The translations under genes and the position numbers were made by a program. From assembly GCF_009857595.1 (NCBI RefSeq), contig NZ_WWCU01000002.1, positions 1 to 64,000 on the forward strand: DNA of 64,000 nt, written 5' to 3'. Below are positions 42,221-51,580 of this stretch, piece by piece. The notes below the pieces were generated by a model. That model was not told where the DNA came from, ran no database searches, and worked only from the letters and a program-made list of their open reading frames with translations. The DNA is from Pseudoduganella aquatica (GTDB lineage: Bacteria > Pseudomonadota > Gammaproteobacteria > Burkholderiales > Burkholderiaceae_D). Within the stretch, counting starts at the first letter, position 1; each line of letters starts with the position of its first letter.

Positions 42221-42443
42221 TAGGAAAACCGCAACGACTGCTATGGGGAAAGCGGACTGGTCCGAAAGCCTACGCAAAGCAAAACAACGCTTTTGGTTTG
42301 TCGCTGTGCTGAGGATGCAGTTTTAGGTGGGCAAATCTATCCTCGGCTTTGCGGTCTACGCAAAAGTGAATGTTATTTTGTTCGTATTATCATCAGCTGG
42401 CGCTGAGATTATAGTGAATGCATGTGTTTAAACAGGAGGACAT
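42221..42443. other. Gap between small-gene array and TauD-like gene
   Basis: 223 bases with a degenerate array motif, AGCGGACTGGTCCG, at 42251-42264 and an AT-rich stretch near 42365-42420 that may hold the dioxygenase promoter. No gene is supported. Confidence 0.4.
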
Positions 42444-43220
42444 ATGCAAGTCACACCCTTGGAAATTGGTTTTGGCGCCGTCATCGAAGGCATGGACCTT
42501 CGCCAGGTCGACAGCAGTACAGCCGCATTGCTGCGCGCCTCGCTGCTCGAGTACGGCCTGCTGGTGATACGCGGGCAGTCATTGACGCCCCAGGAGCAAG
42601 TGGCGGCGACCAATTTGTTTGGCCAGCCGGAGGTGTTCCCCGTGGTGCGTGGTCAATTGTCGTCATGGCCCGAGATTTTCCGTGTGGCCAGCCAGCCCGC
42701 CGACGGACATGTGGAAGTGGGGCGCTACTGGCATTCGGACGGCTCCTTCCGCGAAAATCCCACGCCCATCAGCTTCTGGTACTCGGTGATGCAGTCGGAA
42801 GAGGGTGGCGATACGCTGTTTACCGATCTGCAGCAAGCCTACGCCGAGCTGCAGCCCGATATCAAGGAAGAGTTTGATACGCTGAGGACGGCCCATCGCA
42901 ACGGCGTGGTGCATCCGCTGGTGTTGCGCCACCCGAAGACCGGGGAGCGCGCGCTGTACTTGAACATGGGTCTGACGGCTGGCGTGCTGGGCTACAGCCC
43001 GGAGCAGTCCAGGGCAGTGATGGAAGCGGTCGACAGGCATTACTCGCGGTCTGGCGCAAGCTATCGCCACCACTGGCTGCCCGGTGATGTTGTCGTGGCC
43101 GATAACCTTCACGTTGCGCACAAAGCGACGCCGTTGCCGGCCTCGGCTCGCCGGATTTTAAACCGCACGACTGTGCGTGCCGACGGCGTGATCTGGCACG
43201 AGGCGCAGCAGGCGGCGTGA
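42444..43220 (+). CDS. TauD/TfdA-family 2-oxoglutarate dioxygenase
   Basis: The 258-residue protein has the Fe(II)/2-oxoglutarate triad: His97 and Asp99 in RYWHSDGSFRENP, distal His226 in VVVADNLHVAHKA, with Arg in RRILNRTTV about 14 residues later for the 2-oxoglutarate carboxylate. The N-terminus (FGAVIEGMDLRQVD, LLVIRGQSLTPQEQVA) is typical. Relatives hydroxylate taurine, phenoxyacetates, alkyl sulfates or prolyl/glutaryl compounds; the substrate cannot be read here. AGGAGGACAT lies at the ribosome site. It shares a terminator with convergent icd. Confidence 0.9.
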   Translation: MQVTPLEIGFGAVIEGMDLRQVDSSTAALLRASLLEYGLLVIRGQSLTPQEQVAATNLFGQPEVFPVVRGQLSSWPEIFRVASQPADGHVEVGRYWHSDGSFRENPTPISFWYSVMQSEEGGDTLFTDLQQAYAELQPDIKEEFDTLRTAHRNGVVHPLVLRHPKTGERALYLNMGLTAGVLGYSPEQSRAVMEAVDRHYSRSGASYRHHWLPGDVVVADNLHVAHKATPLPASARRILNRTTVRADGVIWHEAQQAA

Positions 43221-43232
43221 CGGCGTGGTGCG

Positions 43233-43270
43233 AAAAAAAACCGCCCCCAGCTTGCACCGGGGGCGGCTTT
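43233..43270. terminator. Bidirectional terminator between TauD-like gene and icd
   Basis: CCGCCCCC (43241-43248) pairs with GGGGGCGG (43259-43266). Eight A bases on the left serve as the T-run for icd on the minus strand, and CTTTCT follows on the right. Confidence 0.85.
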
Positions 43271-43286
43271 CTCAGAGCGACGCTGC

Positions 43287-45518
<2,232 letters not shown>

Positions 45519-45772
45519 GTCATTCCCTCGTTTGCGGTCGGTGGTCGTACTTTCGTGGGTGTACTTGGTATTGGCGCTGTGGCCTTTTTCACCCAAATGC
45601 GTATTTTAGACTGTTGCACCTAAGTTTGCCCAAAAAACCCCCAGAAACAGCACGGATAAGCCCTTCGCAGGGCATTTCTCCAAATTTCTCATAGCTGGCG
45701 CGAGAAAATACATAGCTGACGCCCCGCGAAGGGAGTTAATCTCGCAGGATAGTCAACCCTTAAATTTATGTT
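45519..45772. other. Divergent gap between icd and the dehydrogenase
   Basis: 254 bases that should carry both promoters. The 21-bp direct repeat at 45690-45720 is the only structure noted, apart from CCCTTCGCAGGG at 45661-45672 and a related CGCGAAGGG at 45724-45732. Confidence 0.4.
45690..45720 (+). repeat. 21-bp direct repeat upstream of the dehydrogenase gene
   Basis: CATAGCTGGCG at 45690 and CATAGCTGACG at 45711 are spaced exactly 21 bases. They lie 63 bases before ATG 45773 and could be regulator sites on one face of the helix. Confidence 0.4.
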
Positions 45773-46717
45773 ATGGCAATTTCTGCGAACAAAGTGGTCA
45801 AAATAGGCCTGGTCGGACTGGGTAAAATCGCTGTGGATCAGCACATCCCCGCGCTGCGCGGCAATCCGGGCTTTGAGCTGGTGGCCGGCTGCTCGCCCAA
45901 TGCGCGTCCGGACGGCATCCCCGCTTACCCTAGCATGGAGGCCATGCTGGCCGCCCATCCCGAGATCGAGGCGCTGGCCATCTGCACGCCGCCCCAGGTG
46001 CGGCACCGCATTGCCAAGGACGCGCTGGCCACCGGCCGCCACGTCTTCCTGGAAAAGCCGCCCGGCGCCACCTTGGGCGAGGCCGAGGTGCTGCGTTCCT
46101 TCGCGGCGGAAAAGGGCGTGACGCTGCTGGCCAGCTGGCACTCGCGCTTTGCCCCGGCCGTGAGCCTCACGCGCGCGTGGATCGCGCAGCGCAAGCTCAA
46201 GAGCATGCATATCGTCTGGAAGGAAAACGTGCGCCAGTGGCATCCGGGCCAGGCCTGGATCTTCGCGCCGGGCGGCATGGGCGTGTTCGACCCGGGCATC
46301 AACGCGCTGTCCATCCTGACCGCCGTGGTGGGCGACGCGGTGATCGTCAAGAAGGCCGACCTGCACATCCCGGTCAATTGCGACGCGCCCATCGCCGTGG
46401 AGATGGAGATGACGACCGCGCAGGGCGTGCCGGTGCGCGCCGATTTCGACTTCCTGCAGGAGAACCTGCAGACCTGGAGCATTTTTGCCGAGGCCGAAGA
46501 CGGCGGCAAGCTGTCGCTGGGCATGGGCGGCGCCATACTGGAAATCGACGGCCAGCCGGTGATGAAGGAGGCCGAGCGCGAGTATCCGGGCCTGTACGCG
46601 CATTTCCACGAGCTGATCGCCAGCGGCGCTTCGGACGCGGACTTCGCGCCGCTGCGCATCGTGGCGGACGCCTTCATGCTGGGCAAGCGTATCGCCGCGC
46701 CGGAGTACATCGAGTAA
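45773..46717 (+). CDS. Gfo/Idh/MocA dehydrogenase, D-galactose/L-arabinose 1-dehydrogenase type
   Basis: The 314-residue protein has an N-terminal NAD(P) Rossmann fold (VKIGLVGLGKIAVDQHIPAL) and the EKPPGATLGEAEVL signature with the conserved Lys. It closely parallels the Azospirillum L-arabinose 1-dehydrogenase, notably ASWHSRFAPAV, WKENVRQWHPGQAWIF and GVFDPGINALSI. Such enzymes oxidise L-arabinose and D-galactose, and sometimes D-fucose, to lactones. This suits a cell that cuts galactan and arabinan side chains. It is cytoplasmic. The gap to the next gene holds phased TGGTC-type palindromes. Confidence 0.85.
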   Translation: MAISANKVVKIGLVGLGKIAVDQHIPALRGNPGFELVAGCSPNARPDGIPAYPSMEAMLAAHPEIEALAICTPPQVRHRIAKDALATGRHVFLEKPPGATLGEAEVLRSFAAEKGVTLLASWHSRFAPAVSLTRAWIAQRKLKSMHIVWKENVRQWHPGQAWIFAPGGMGVFDPGINALSILTAVVGDAVIVKKADLHIPVNCDAPIAVEMEMTTAQGVPVRADFDFLQENLQTWSIFAEAEDGGKLSLGMGGAILEIDGQPVMKEAEREYPGLYAHFHELIASGASDADFAPLRIVADAFMLGKRIAAPEYIE

Positions 46718-46719
46718 AA

Positions 46720-46772
46720 CAATCACGCCAATGATTGAATTGGTCAAGCCAATTTTGTAATTGGTCTTGCCG
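46720..46772. promoter_or_regulatory. Phased TGGTC-N3-CCA operator candidates before 46855 gene
   Basis: TGGTCAAGCCA at 46741-46751 and TGGTCTTGCCG at 46762-46772 are 21 bases apart; CAATCACGCCA at 46720-46730 matches 7 of 11 positions at the same spacing. The form resembles FadR-subfamily GntR operators (TTGGT-N3-ACCAA). Confidence 0.6.
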
Positions 46773-46854
46773 CAACCTCTTGCTGGGGCTACCATATTTA
46801 CGGCATTAATCCGTAAAGTCATGTAGTCAAAAAACCATTAAGGGGACACGCAGC

Positions 46855-48312
46855 ATGGACGAAAAAGGCCTGGGACCAATCGATCGACGTACTGTATTGA
46901 AAGCGGCCGGCACTGCCGGCTTGCTGCTGGCGGGCGGCGCGGGCGGCGCTTTTGCCGCCGAGCCGCGCAAGCGCTACGCCGTGGTGGGCGTGGGATCGCG
47001 CTCGCGCATGTACACCGGCGCCATCACCGGCAAGTTCCGCGACCGCAATGAAGTGGTGGCCGTGTGCGACCGCAACGCCGGCCGCGCCGCGCTGGCCGTC
47101 AAGAAGATCGCCGCCACCGGCGCCAGCGCCCCCAAGGCCTACGGCCCGGACGACTTCGAGCGCATGGTGCGCGAGACCAAGCCGCAGTTCGTGATCGTCA
47201 CCACCACCGACGCCAGCCATGATGACTTCATCGTGCGCGCGCTCGATGCAGGCTGCGACGTCATCACCGAAAAGCCGATGACCACCACGGCGGAAAAAGC
47301 CCAGCGCATCCTGGACGCCGTGAAGCGCAGCGGCCGCCACATCCGCGTCACCTTCAATTACCGCTATTCGCCGCCGCGCACGCAGGTGAAGGACATCCTG
47401 ATGAGCGGCGAGATCGGCGACGTGCTGTCGGTGGATTTCACCTGGCTGCTCAACACCAAACACGGCGCGGACTATTTCCGCCGCTGGCACAGCAATAAGG
47501 CCAATTCCGGCGGCCTGATGGTGCACAAGGCCACCCACCATTTCGACCTGGTGAACTGGTGGCTGGGCGCGCAGCCCGAGGTGGTGCATGCTTTCGGCTC
47601 GCGCCAGTTCTACACGCCGGTCATGGCCAAGCGACTGGGCCTGGAGGGCGCGCATGAGCGCTGCCTGACCTGTACGGAAAAGGCCAAGTGCACCTTCTAC
47701 TTCGACCTGGCGGCGGACCAAGGGCTGAAGGAACTCTATCTGGATAACGAGAAGCACGACGGCTATTTCCGCGACCAGTGCGTGTGGCGCCCCGAGATCA
47801 ATATCGAGGACACCATGAACGTCATGGTCCGTTATGACAATGGCGTGCAGCTGAAGTACGCCCTGTCTGCCTACGATGCGTGGGAGGGCTACCACATTGC
47901 CTTCAACGGCACCAAGGGGCGGCTGGAGCACCGCATTGTTGAATCGGCCGGGGTGGCGGGCGCCAATGAGACGCAGAGCAGGAGCGACAATGTGCAGATC
48001 CGGGTCATACCGATGCGCGGCGCGGCGCGCGACATCGAGCCCTGGACCGGCGTGGGCGGGCATGGCGGCGGGGATGATGTCATGCTTACCGAGATCTTCG
48101 GCGATGCGCCGGCGGACAAGTACAAGCGCGTGTCGGACGAGCGGGCAGGGACGTATTCCTGCCTGGTGGGGATTGCCGCCAACCGGTGTTTCGTCAACGG
48201 GACCTCGGTGCGCATTGCCGATATGGTGACCGGCCTGACGCCGCCGGACCGCGCGCCTATGCCGGACCGCAATGGTCCGGTGCCTATGCCGATTCGCACT
48301 GGCAAGGCCTGA
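46855..48312 (+). CDS. Tat-exported Gfo/Idh/MocA-family protein
   Basis: The 485-residue protein starts with a Tat signal (DRRTVLKAAGTAGLLLAGGAGGAFA), then a Rossmann domain (YAVVGVGSRSRMYTGAI) and the EKPMTTTAEKA signature with Lys. A family C-terminal alpha/beta domain follows. Export of a nucleotide-dependent enzyme is odd but known for this subgroup: some members bind NAD tightly before Tat export and act as glycosidases (GH109 alpha-N-acetylgalactosaminidase) or oxidoreductases. A cysteine cluster, RCLTCTEKAKC, near residue 265 may bind metal. AAGGGGAC precedes ATG 46855. Link to GalNAc is only a suggestion. Confidence 0.85.
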   Translation: MDEKGLGPIDRRTVLKAAGTAGLLLAGGAGGAFAAEPRKRYAVVGVGSRSRMYTGAITGKFRDRNEVVAVCDRNAGRAALAVKKIAATGASAPKAYGPDDFERMVRETKPQFVIVTTTDASHDDFIVRALDAGCDVITEKPMTTTAEKAQRILDAVKRSGRHIRVTFNYRYSPPRTQVKDILMSGEIGDVLSVDFTWLLNTKHGADYFRRWHSNKANSGGLMVHKATHHFDLVNWWLGAQPEVVHAFGSRQFYTPVMAKRLGLEGAHERCLTCTEKAKCTFYFDLAADQGLKELYLDNEKHDGYFRDQCVWRPEINIEDTMNVMVRYDNGVQLKYALSAYDAWEGYHIAFNGTKGRLEHRIVESAGVAGANETQSRSDNVQIRVIPMRGAARDIEPWTGVGGHGGGDDVMLTEIFGDAPADKYKRVSDERAGTYSCLVGIAANRCFVNGTSVRIADMVTGLTPPDRAPMPDRNGPVPMPIRTGKA

Positions 48313-48322
48313 GGCGGCTCTT

Positions 48323-48357
48323 GGCGGGTTACGCGCTGCGCGCTAACCCGCCCTACG
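48323..48357. repeat. Palindromic repeat, left module, second locus
   Basis: GGCGGGTTACGCG ... GCTAACCCGCCCTACG, the same as the module at 696-736. Confidence 0.8.
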
Positions 48358-48391
48358 ATATTTCGGCCCCACGCACCCCATGCCGTAAAGG

Positions 48392-48442
48392 CGTAGGGCG
48401 GGTTAGCGGGGGGACGCCGAGTCCATAGCCGCGTAACCCGCC
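48392..48442. repeat. Palindromic repeat, right module, second locus
   Basis: CGTAGGGCGGGTTAGCG ... CGTAACCCGCC, the same as 799-835 but with a longer loop. It forms, with 48323-48357, a second bipartite element of about 120 bases. Confidence 0.8.
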
Positions 48443-48509
48443 ATCCTTGTGGACAAATAGCAACGTCGTAGCCACCCTTGCCTGAAGAGTACGGTTTTCC
48501 TTGTTAAAG

Positions 48510-48562
48510 TGGTCTAACCAATTTAGTATCTGGCTATACCAAAAAAAAGATTGATCGAACCA
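48510..48562. promoter_or_regulatory. Three phased TGGTC-type operator candidates before TonB receptor
   Basis: TGGTCTAACCA at 48510-48520, TGGCTATACCA at 48531-48541 and TGATCGAACCA at 48552-48562, each 21 bases after the last. The last lies 34 bases before ATG 48596. The pattern matches FadR-type GntR sites and is the same motif as at 46720-46772. Confidence 0.7.
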
Positions 48563-48595
48563 ATTCGATTAGACACCTTGAGGAGGAGATCCCCC

Positions 48596-51505
48596 ATGAA
48601 GCAAAAACCGCAACTCCAGCGTGCCGTGCTGGCAACCGCCGTCAGCCTGGCAGTACTGCAGATGGCCAGCCATGCGCAGGCCCAAACCGCCCAGTCCGGC
48701 GAGCAGCAAGTGCAGGCCGTGGTCGTTACCGGCTCGCTGATCCGCCGCGTCGCCGACGAAGGCGCCACCCCGCTGACCACCATCAAGGCCACCGAACTGG
48801 CCGCGCGTGGCCACACCGAACTGAAAGACCTGGTGCTGGAACAGCCGCAGTCGCTGTCGCTGGGCACCAACTCGGGCGCCGCCGGCCCCGTGACCAACTT
48901 GCGCGGCCTCGGCCCGATGCGCACCCTGTCGCTGCTGAACGGCCGCCGCCTGGCCAACGAGCCGCTGCAGGACCAGTACGTGTCCGTCAACGTGATGCCG
49001 CGCATGGCGCTGGACCGCGTTGAAACCCTGAGCGGCGGCGCCGCTTCGATCTACGGCGCGGACGCCATCGGCGGCGTGCAGAACTACTGGACCAAGCGCG
49101 GCTACGAGGGCGCCTCCATCAAGGCCGAATACGCCACGCCTGAAATGAGCGGCGGCGGCGACACCAAGTCCATCGGCGCGATCTTCGGCTACGGTAACCT
49201 GAACAAGGACGGCTACAACGCCTACATCGCGGTCGACCACCAGAAGAAATCGGCGCTGTTCCAGGCTGACCGTCCGGAGCAGCACGACCCGGCCATCCTG
49301 CGCACGCTGGGCCTGGGCATCCTGCCGGACGCCCGCAACGCCAGCCCGTTCGCCAACTTCGGCTTCACCCGTGCAGCCAACTCGAACTACAACCCGGCCT
49401 ATGCCACCGGCTGCGGCGACGGCACTTATGCGCGCCCAACGCTGGGCAACGCCAGCGCCAATACGCCGCCGACCTACGCGCCGGGTTGTGCCCGCAATGC
49501 GCTGTACTGGACCGCCATCACCGACGGCAGCGAGATCACCAACGTGGCGGCGCGCGCCAGCTGGAACCTGTCCGGCGGTCACAAGATCGACCTGGACGTC
49601 CTGCACAGCAATTTCACGGTGCAGAAATTCCGCGGCATGCAGGTGCCGGGCGCCACGCAGCCGTTCACCACGTATTCGCTGCCGTCCACCAGCCGCTTCT
49701 ACCCTGGCAAAGGCATCACGCCTAATATCCAGGTGGTGGGCAGCAACACCGGCGCCAACACGCCGACCATGTATATCGACGCGACCAAGACGCCGGGCAC
49801 CGTCAGCAATCTGAACCTGAACAACCGCCCCATCTACTTCCAGTGGGGGCCTGCCGAACTCGGACCTGCCTACCGCAACGACGAGCAGACCAACAACCGC
49901 CTGGTGCTGTCGGCCGAGGGCGAAGTCATGGGCTGGGACTACCGCGCAGGCCTGAACTACGGCGCCTCCGAGCGCGACACCCGCGTGGGCGAAGGCTACA
50001 TCCTGTACAGCAAGGCGCAGGAAGGCTTCGACAAGGGCATCCTGAATCCATTCGGCCTGCAGGACGAAGCCGGCGCGCAATACCTGCGCGACATCCAGGC
50101 CAACGACTACACCTACCGCCTGAACAAAGCCTACAACAAGAGCGTGGACGTGACCCTGTCGCGCGCGCTGATGCCATTGGGCGGCGGTGACCTGACGCTG
50201 GCCGTGTCCGGCGAACTGCGCCGCGACTCGGCACGCACCTTCAACGCAGCGCTGGATTATGTGCTGAAGAAGGCCGACGGCAGCTACAACATCGACGCCG
50301 CAGGCAACGTGGTGCAGTCCGACCTGGTGGGCGAAACCCCGCAAGGCGTGGCCAAGAAGCTGAAGCGCGACATCTCCTCGCTGGTGATGGAGATCGATGC
50401 GCCGCTGACTTCAACCTTCCTGCTGAACGGCGCAGTGCGCGCCGACCACTACGACGACCTGAAGCAAACCACCGTCAATCCTAAGCTGGCCGCACGCTGG
50501 CAGCCGATCAAGGAACTGGTGCTGCGCTCCTCCCTGTCGACCGGTTTCCGCGCGCCGTCCATCATGGACATCCAGAATCCGACACCGGAAGTGCGCACCC
50601 AGGTGATGGATGACCCGGTGCTGTGCCCAAGCTCGCAGCCTACGGTTGCAGGCACCGGTACGCCGAAGGCCGGCTACACTGCGGACCAGGTCTGCAACGT
50701 GACCACCAACTACTGGACCAAAACGCCGAACAACACCTTCCTGAAGCCCGAGAAGTCGCGCGGCTTCTCGTTCGGCGGCGCGTATGAGCCGATCAAGGAC
50801 CTGGCGCTGACGGTGGACTACTGGGGCCTGAAACTGAAGGACGTGCTGGGCGCGCTGACCATCGCCGAAGTGCAGCAGAACCCGACCAAGTACGCCGAGT
50901 ACATCATTCGCGGCTCGAACGGCGTGATCGACCACATCGTTGCCAGCCAGGCCAACCGTGGCCAGACCCGCATCCGTGGCGCGGACGTATCGGCCAGCTA
51001 CCGCTTCCCGACCACCAGCATCGGCAACTTCGATGCAAAGATCGACGGCACCTGGTATCACAAGTATGAGTTCCAGAGCGAGAAGGACGGCCCATGGCTG
51101 CAGAACGTAGGCATCATCACCAATGATGGCCGCTTCGGTGGCGCAGGCCCGAACTCCGGCCTGGCCGGCATGCCGCAGATGAATCCGCGCTGGAAGTACA
51201 CGGCGGCTGTGACCTACACCACCGGCGACTGGAGCGGTACGCTGTCGCAGCGCTTCCAGACCGGCTTGACCGACCTGACGCCGCGCGCCGGTTCCACGCT
51301 GACCACGGTGGATTCGTACAGCCAGTACAACCTGAACGTGCGCTACAAGGGCTTCAAGAACACCACCATCAGCCTGGGTGTGAACAACCTGACCAAGGAA
51401 TGGCCGCCGCTCACCTCCAACAGCATCTACGGCGGTGGCTACGTGACCAGCATGGCCGACATGATGGGCCGCGTGTATCGCCTGTCGGTTGAATACAAGT
51501 TCTAA
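48596..51505 (+). CDS. TonB-dependent receptor (SusC-like oligosaccharide importer type)
   Basis: The 969-residue protein has a signal peptide (ending SHAQAQ), TonB-box region VQAVVVTGSLIRRVADEGATP, plug domain (VTNLRGLGPMRTLSLLNGRRL, DRVETLSGGAASIYGADAIGGVQNYW) and a long barrel with final MMGRVYRLSVEYKF. The GSLIRR opening is typical of receptors that import plant or algal carbohydrates in Caulobacter- and Xanthomonas-like species. AGGAGGAG precedes ATG 48596. Three phased operators lie upstream and a strong terminator downstream, so it is a single-gene transcript next to the coupled glycosidase genes. Confidence 0.95.
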   Translation: MKQKPQLQRAVLATAVSLAVLQMASHAQAQTAQSGEQQVQAVVVTGSLIRRVADEGATPLTTIKATELAARGHTELKDLVLEQPQSLSLGTNSGAAGPVTNLRGLGPMRTLSLLNGRRLANEPLQDQYVSVNVMPRMALDRVETLSGGAASIYGADAIGGVQNYWTKRGYEGASIKAEYATPEMSGGGDTKSIGAIFGYGNLNKDGYNAYIAVDHQKKSALFQADRPEQHDPAILRTLGLGILPDARNASPFANFGFTRAANSNYNPAYATGCGDGTYARPTLGNASANTPPTYAPGCARNALYWTAITDGSEITNVAARASWNLSGGHKIDLDVLHSNFTVQKFRGMQVPGATQPFTTYSLPSTSRFYPGKGITPNIQVVGSNTGANTPTMYIDATKTPGTVSNLNLNNRPIYFQWGPAELGPAYRNDEQTNNRLVLSAEGEVMGWDYRAGLNYGASERDTRVGEGYILYSKAQEGFDKGILNPFGLQDEAGAQYLRDIQANDYTYRLNKAYNKSVDVTLSRALMPLGGGDLTLAVSGELRRDSARTFNAALDYVLKKADGSYNIDAAGNVVQSDLVGETPQGVAKKLKRDISSLVMEIDAPLTSTFLLNGAVRADHYDDLKQTTVNPKLAARWQPIKELVLRSSLSTGFRAPSIMDIQNPTPEVRTQVMDDPVLCPSSQPTVAGTGTPKAGYTADQVCNVTTNYWTKTPNNTFLKPEKSRGFSFGGAYEPIKDLALTVDYWGLKLKDVLGALTIAEVQQNPTKYAEYIIRGSNGVIDHIVASQANRGQTRIRGADVSASYRFPTTSIGNFDAKIDGTWYHKYEFQSEKDGPWLQNVGIITNDGRFGGAGPNSGLAGMPQMNPRWKYTAAVTYTTGDWSGTLSQRFQTGLTDLTPRAGSTLTTVDSYSQYNLNVRYKGFKNTTISLGVNNLTKEWPPLTSNSIYGGGYVTSMADMMGRVYRLSVEYKF

Positions 51506-51521
51506 CAAGCTTGTTTGAAGG

Positions 51522-51554
51522 GCGCGGCTCCGCTGTTGGCGGAGCCGCGCTTTT
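51522..51554 (+). terminator. Terminator after TonB receptor
   Basis: GCGCGGCTCCGC (51522-51533) pairs with GCGGAGCCGCGC (51539-51550) around TGTTG, followed by TTTT. Confidence 0.9.
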
Positions 51555-51580
51555 ATCGTTGTTGGGAGACTGATTTGTTC

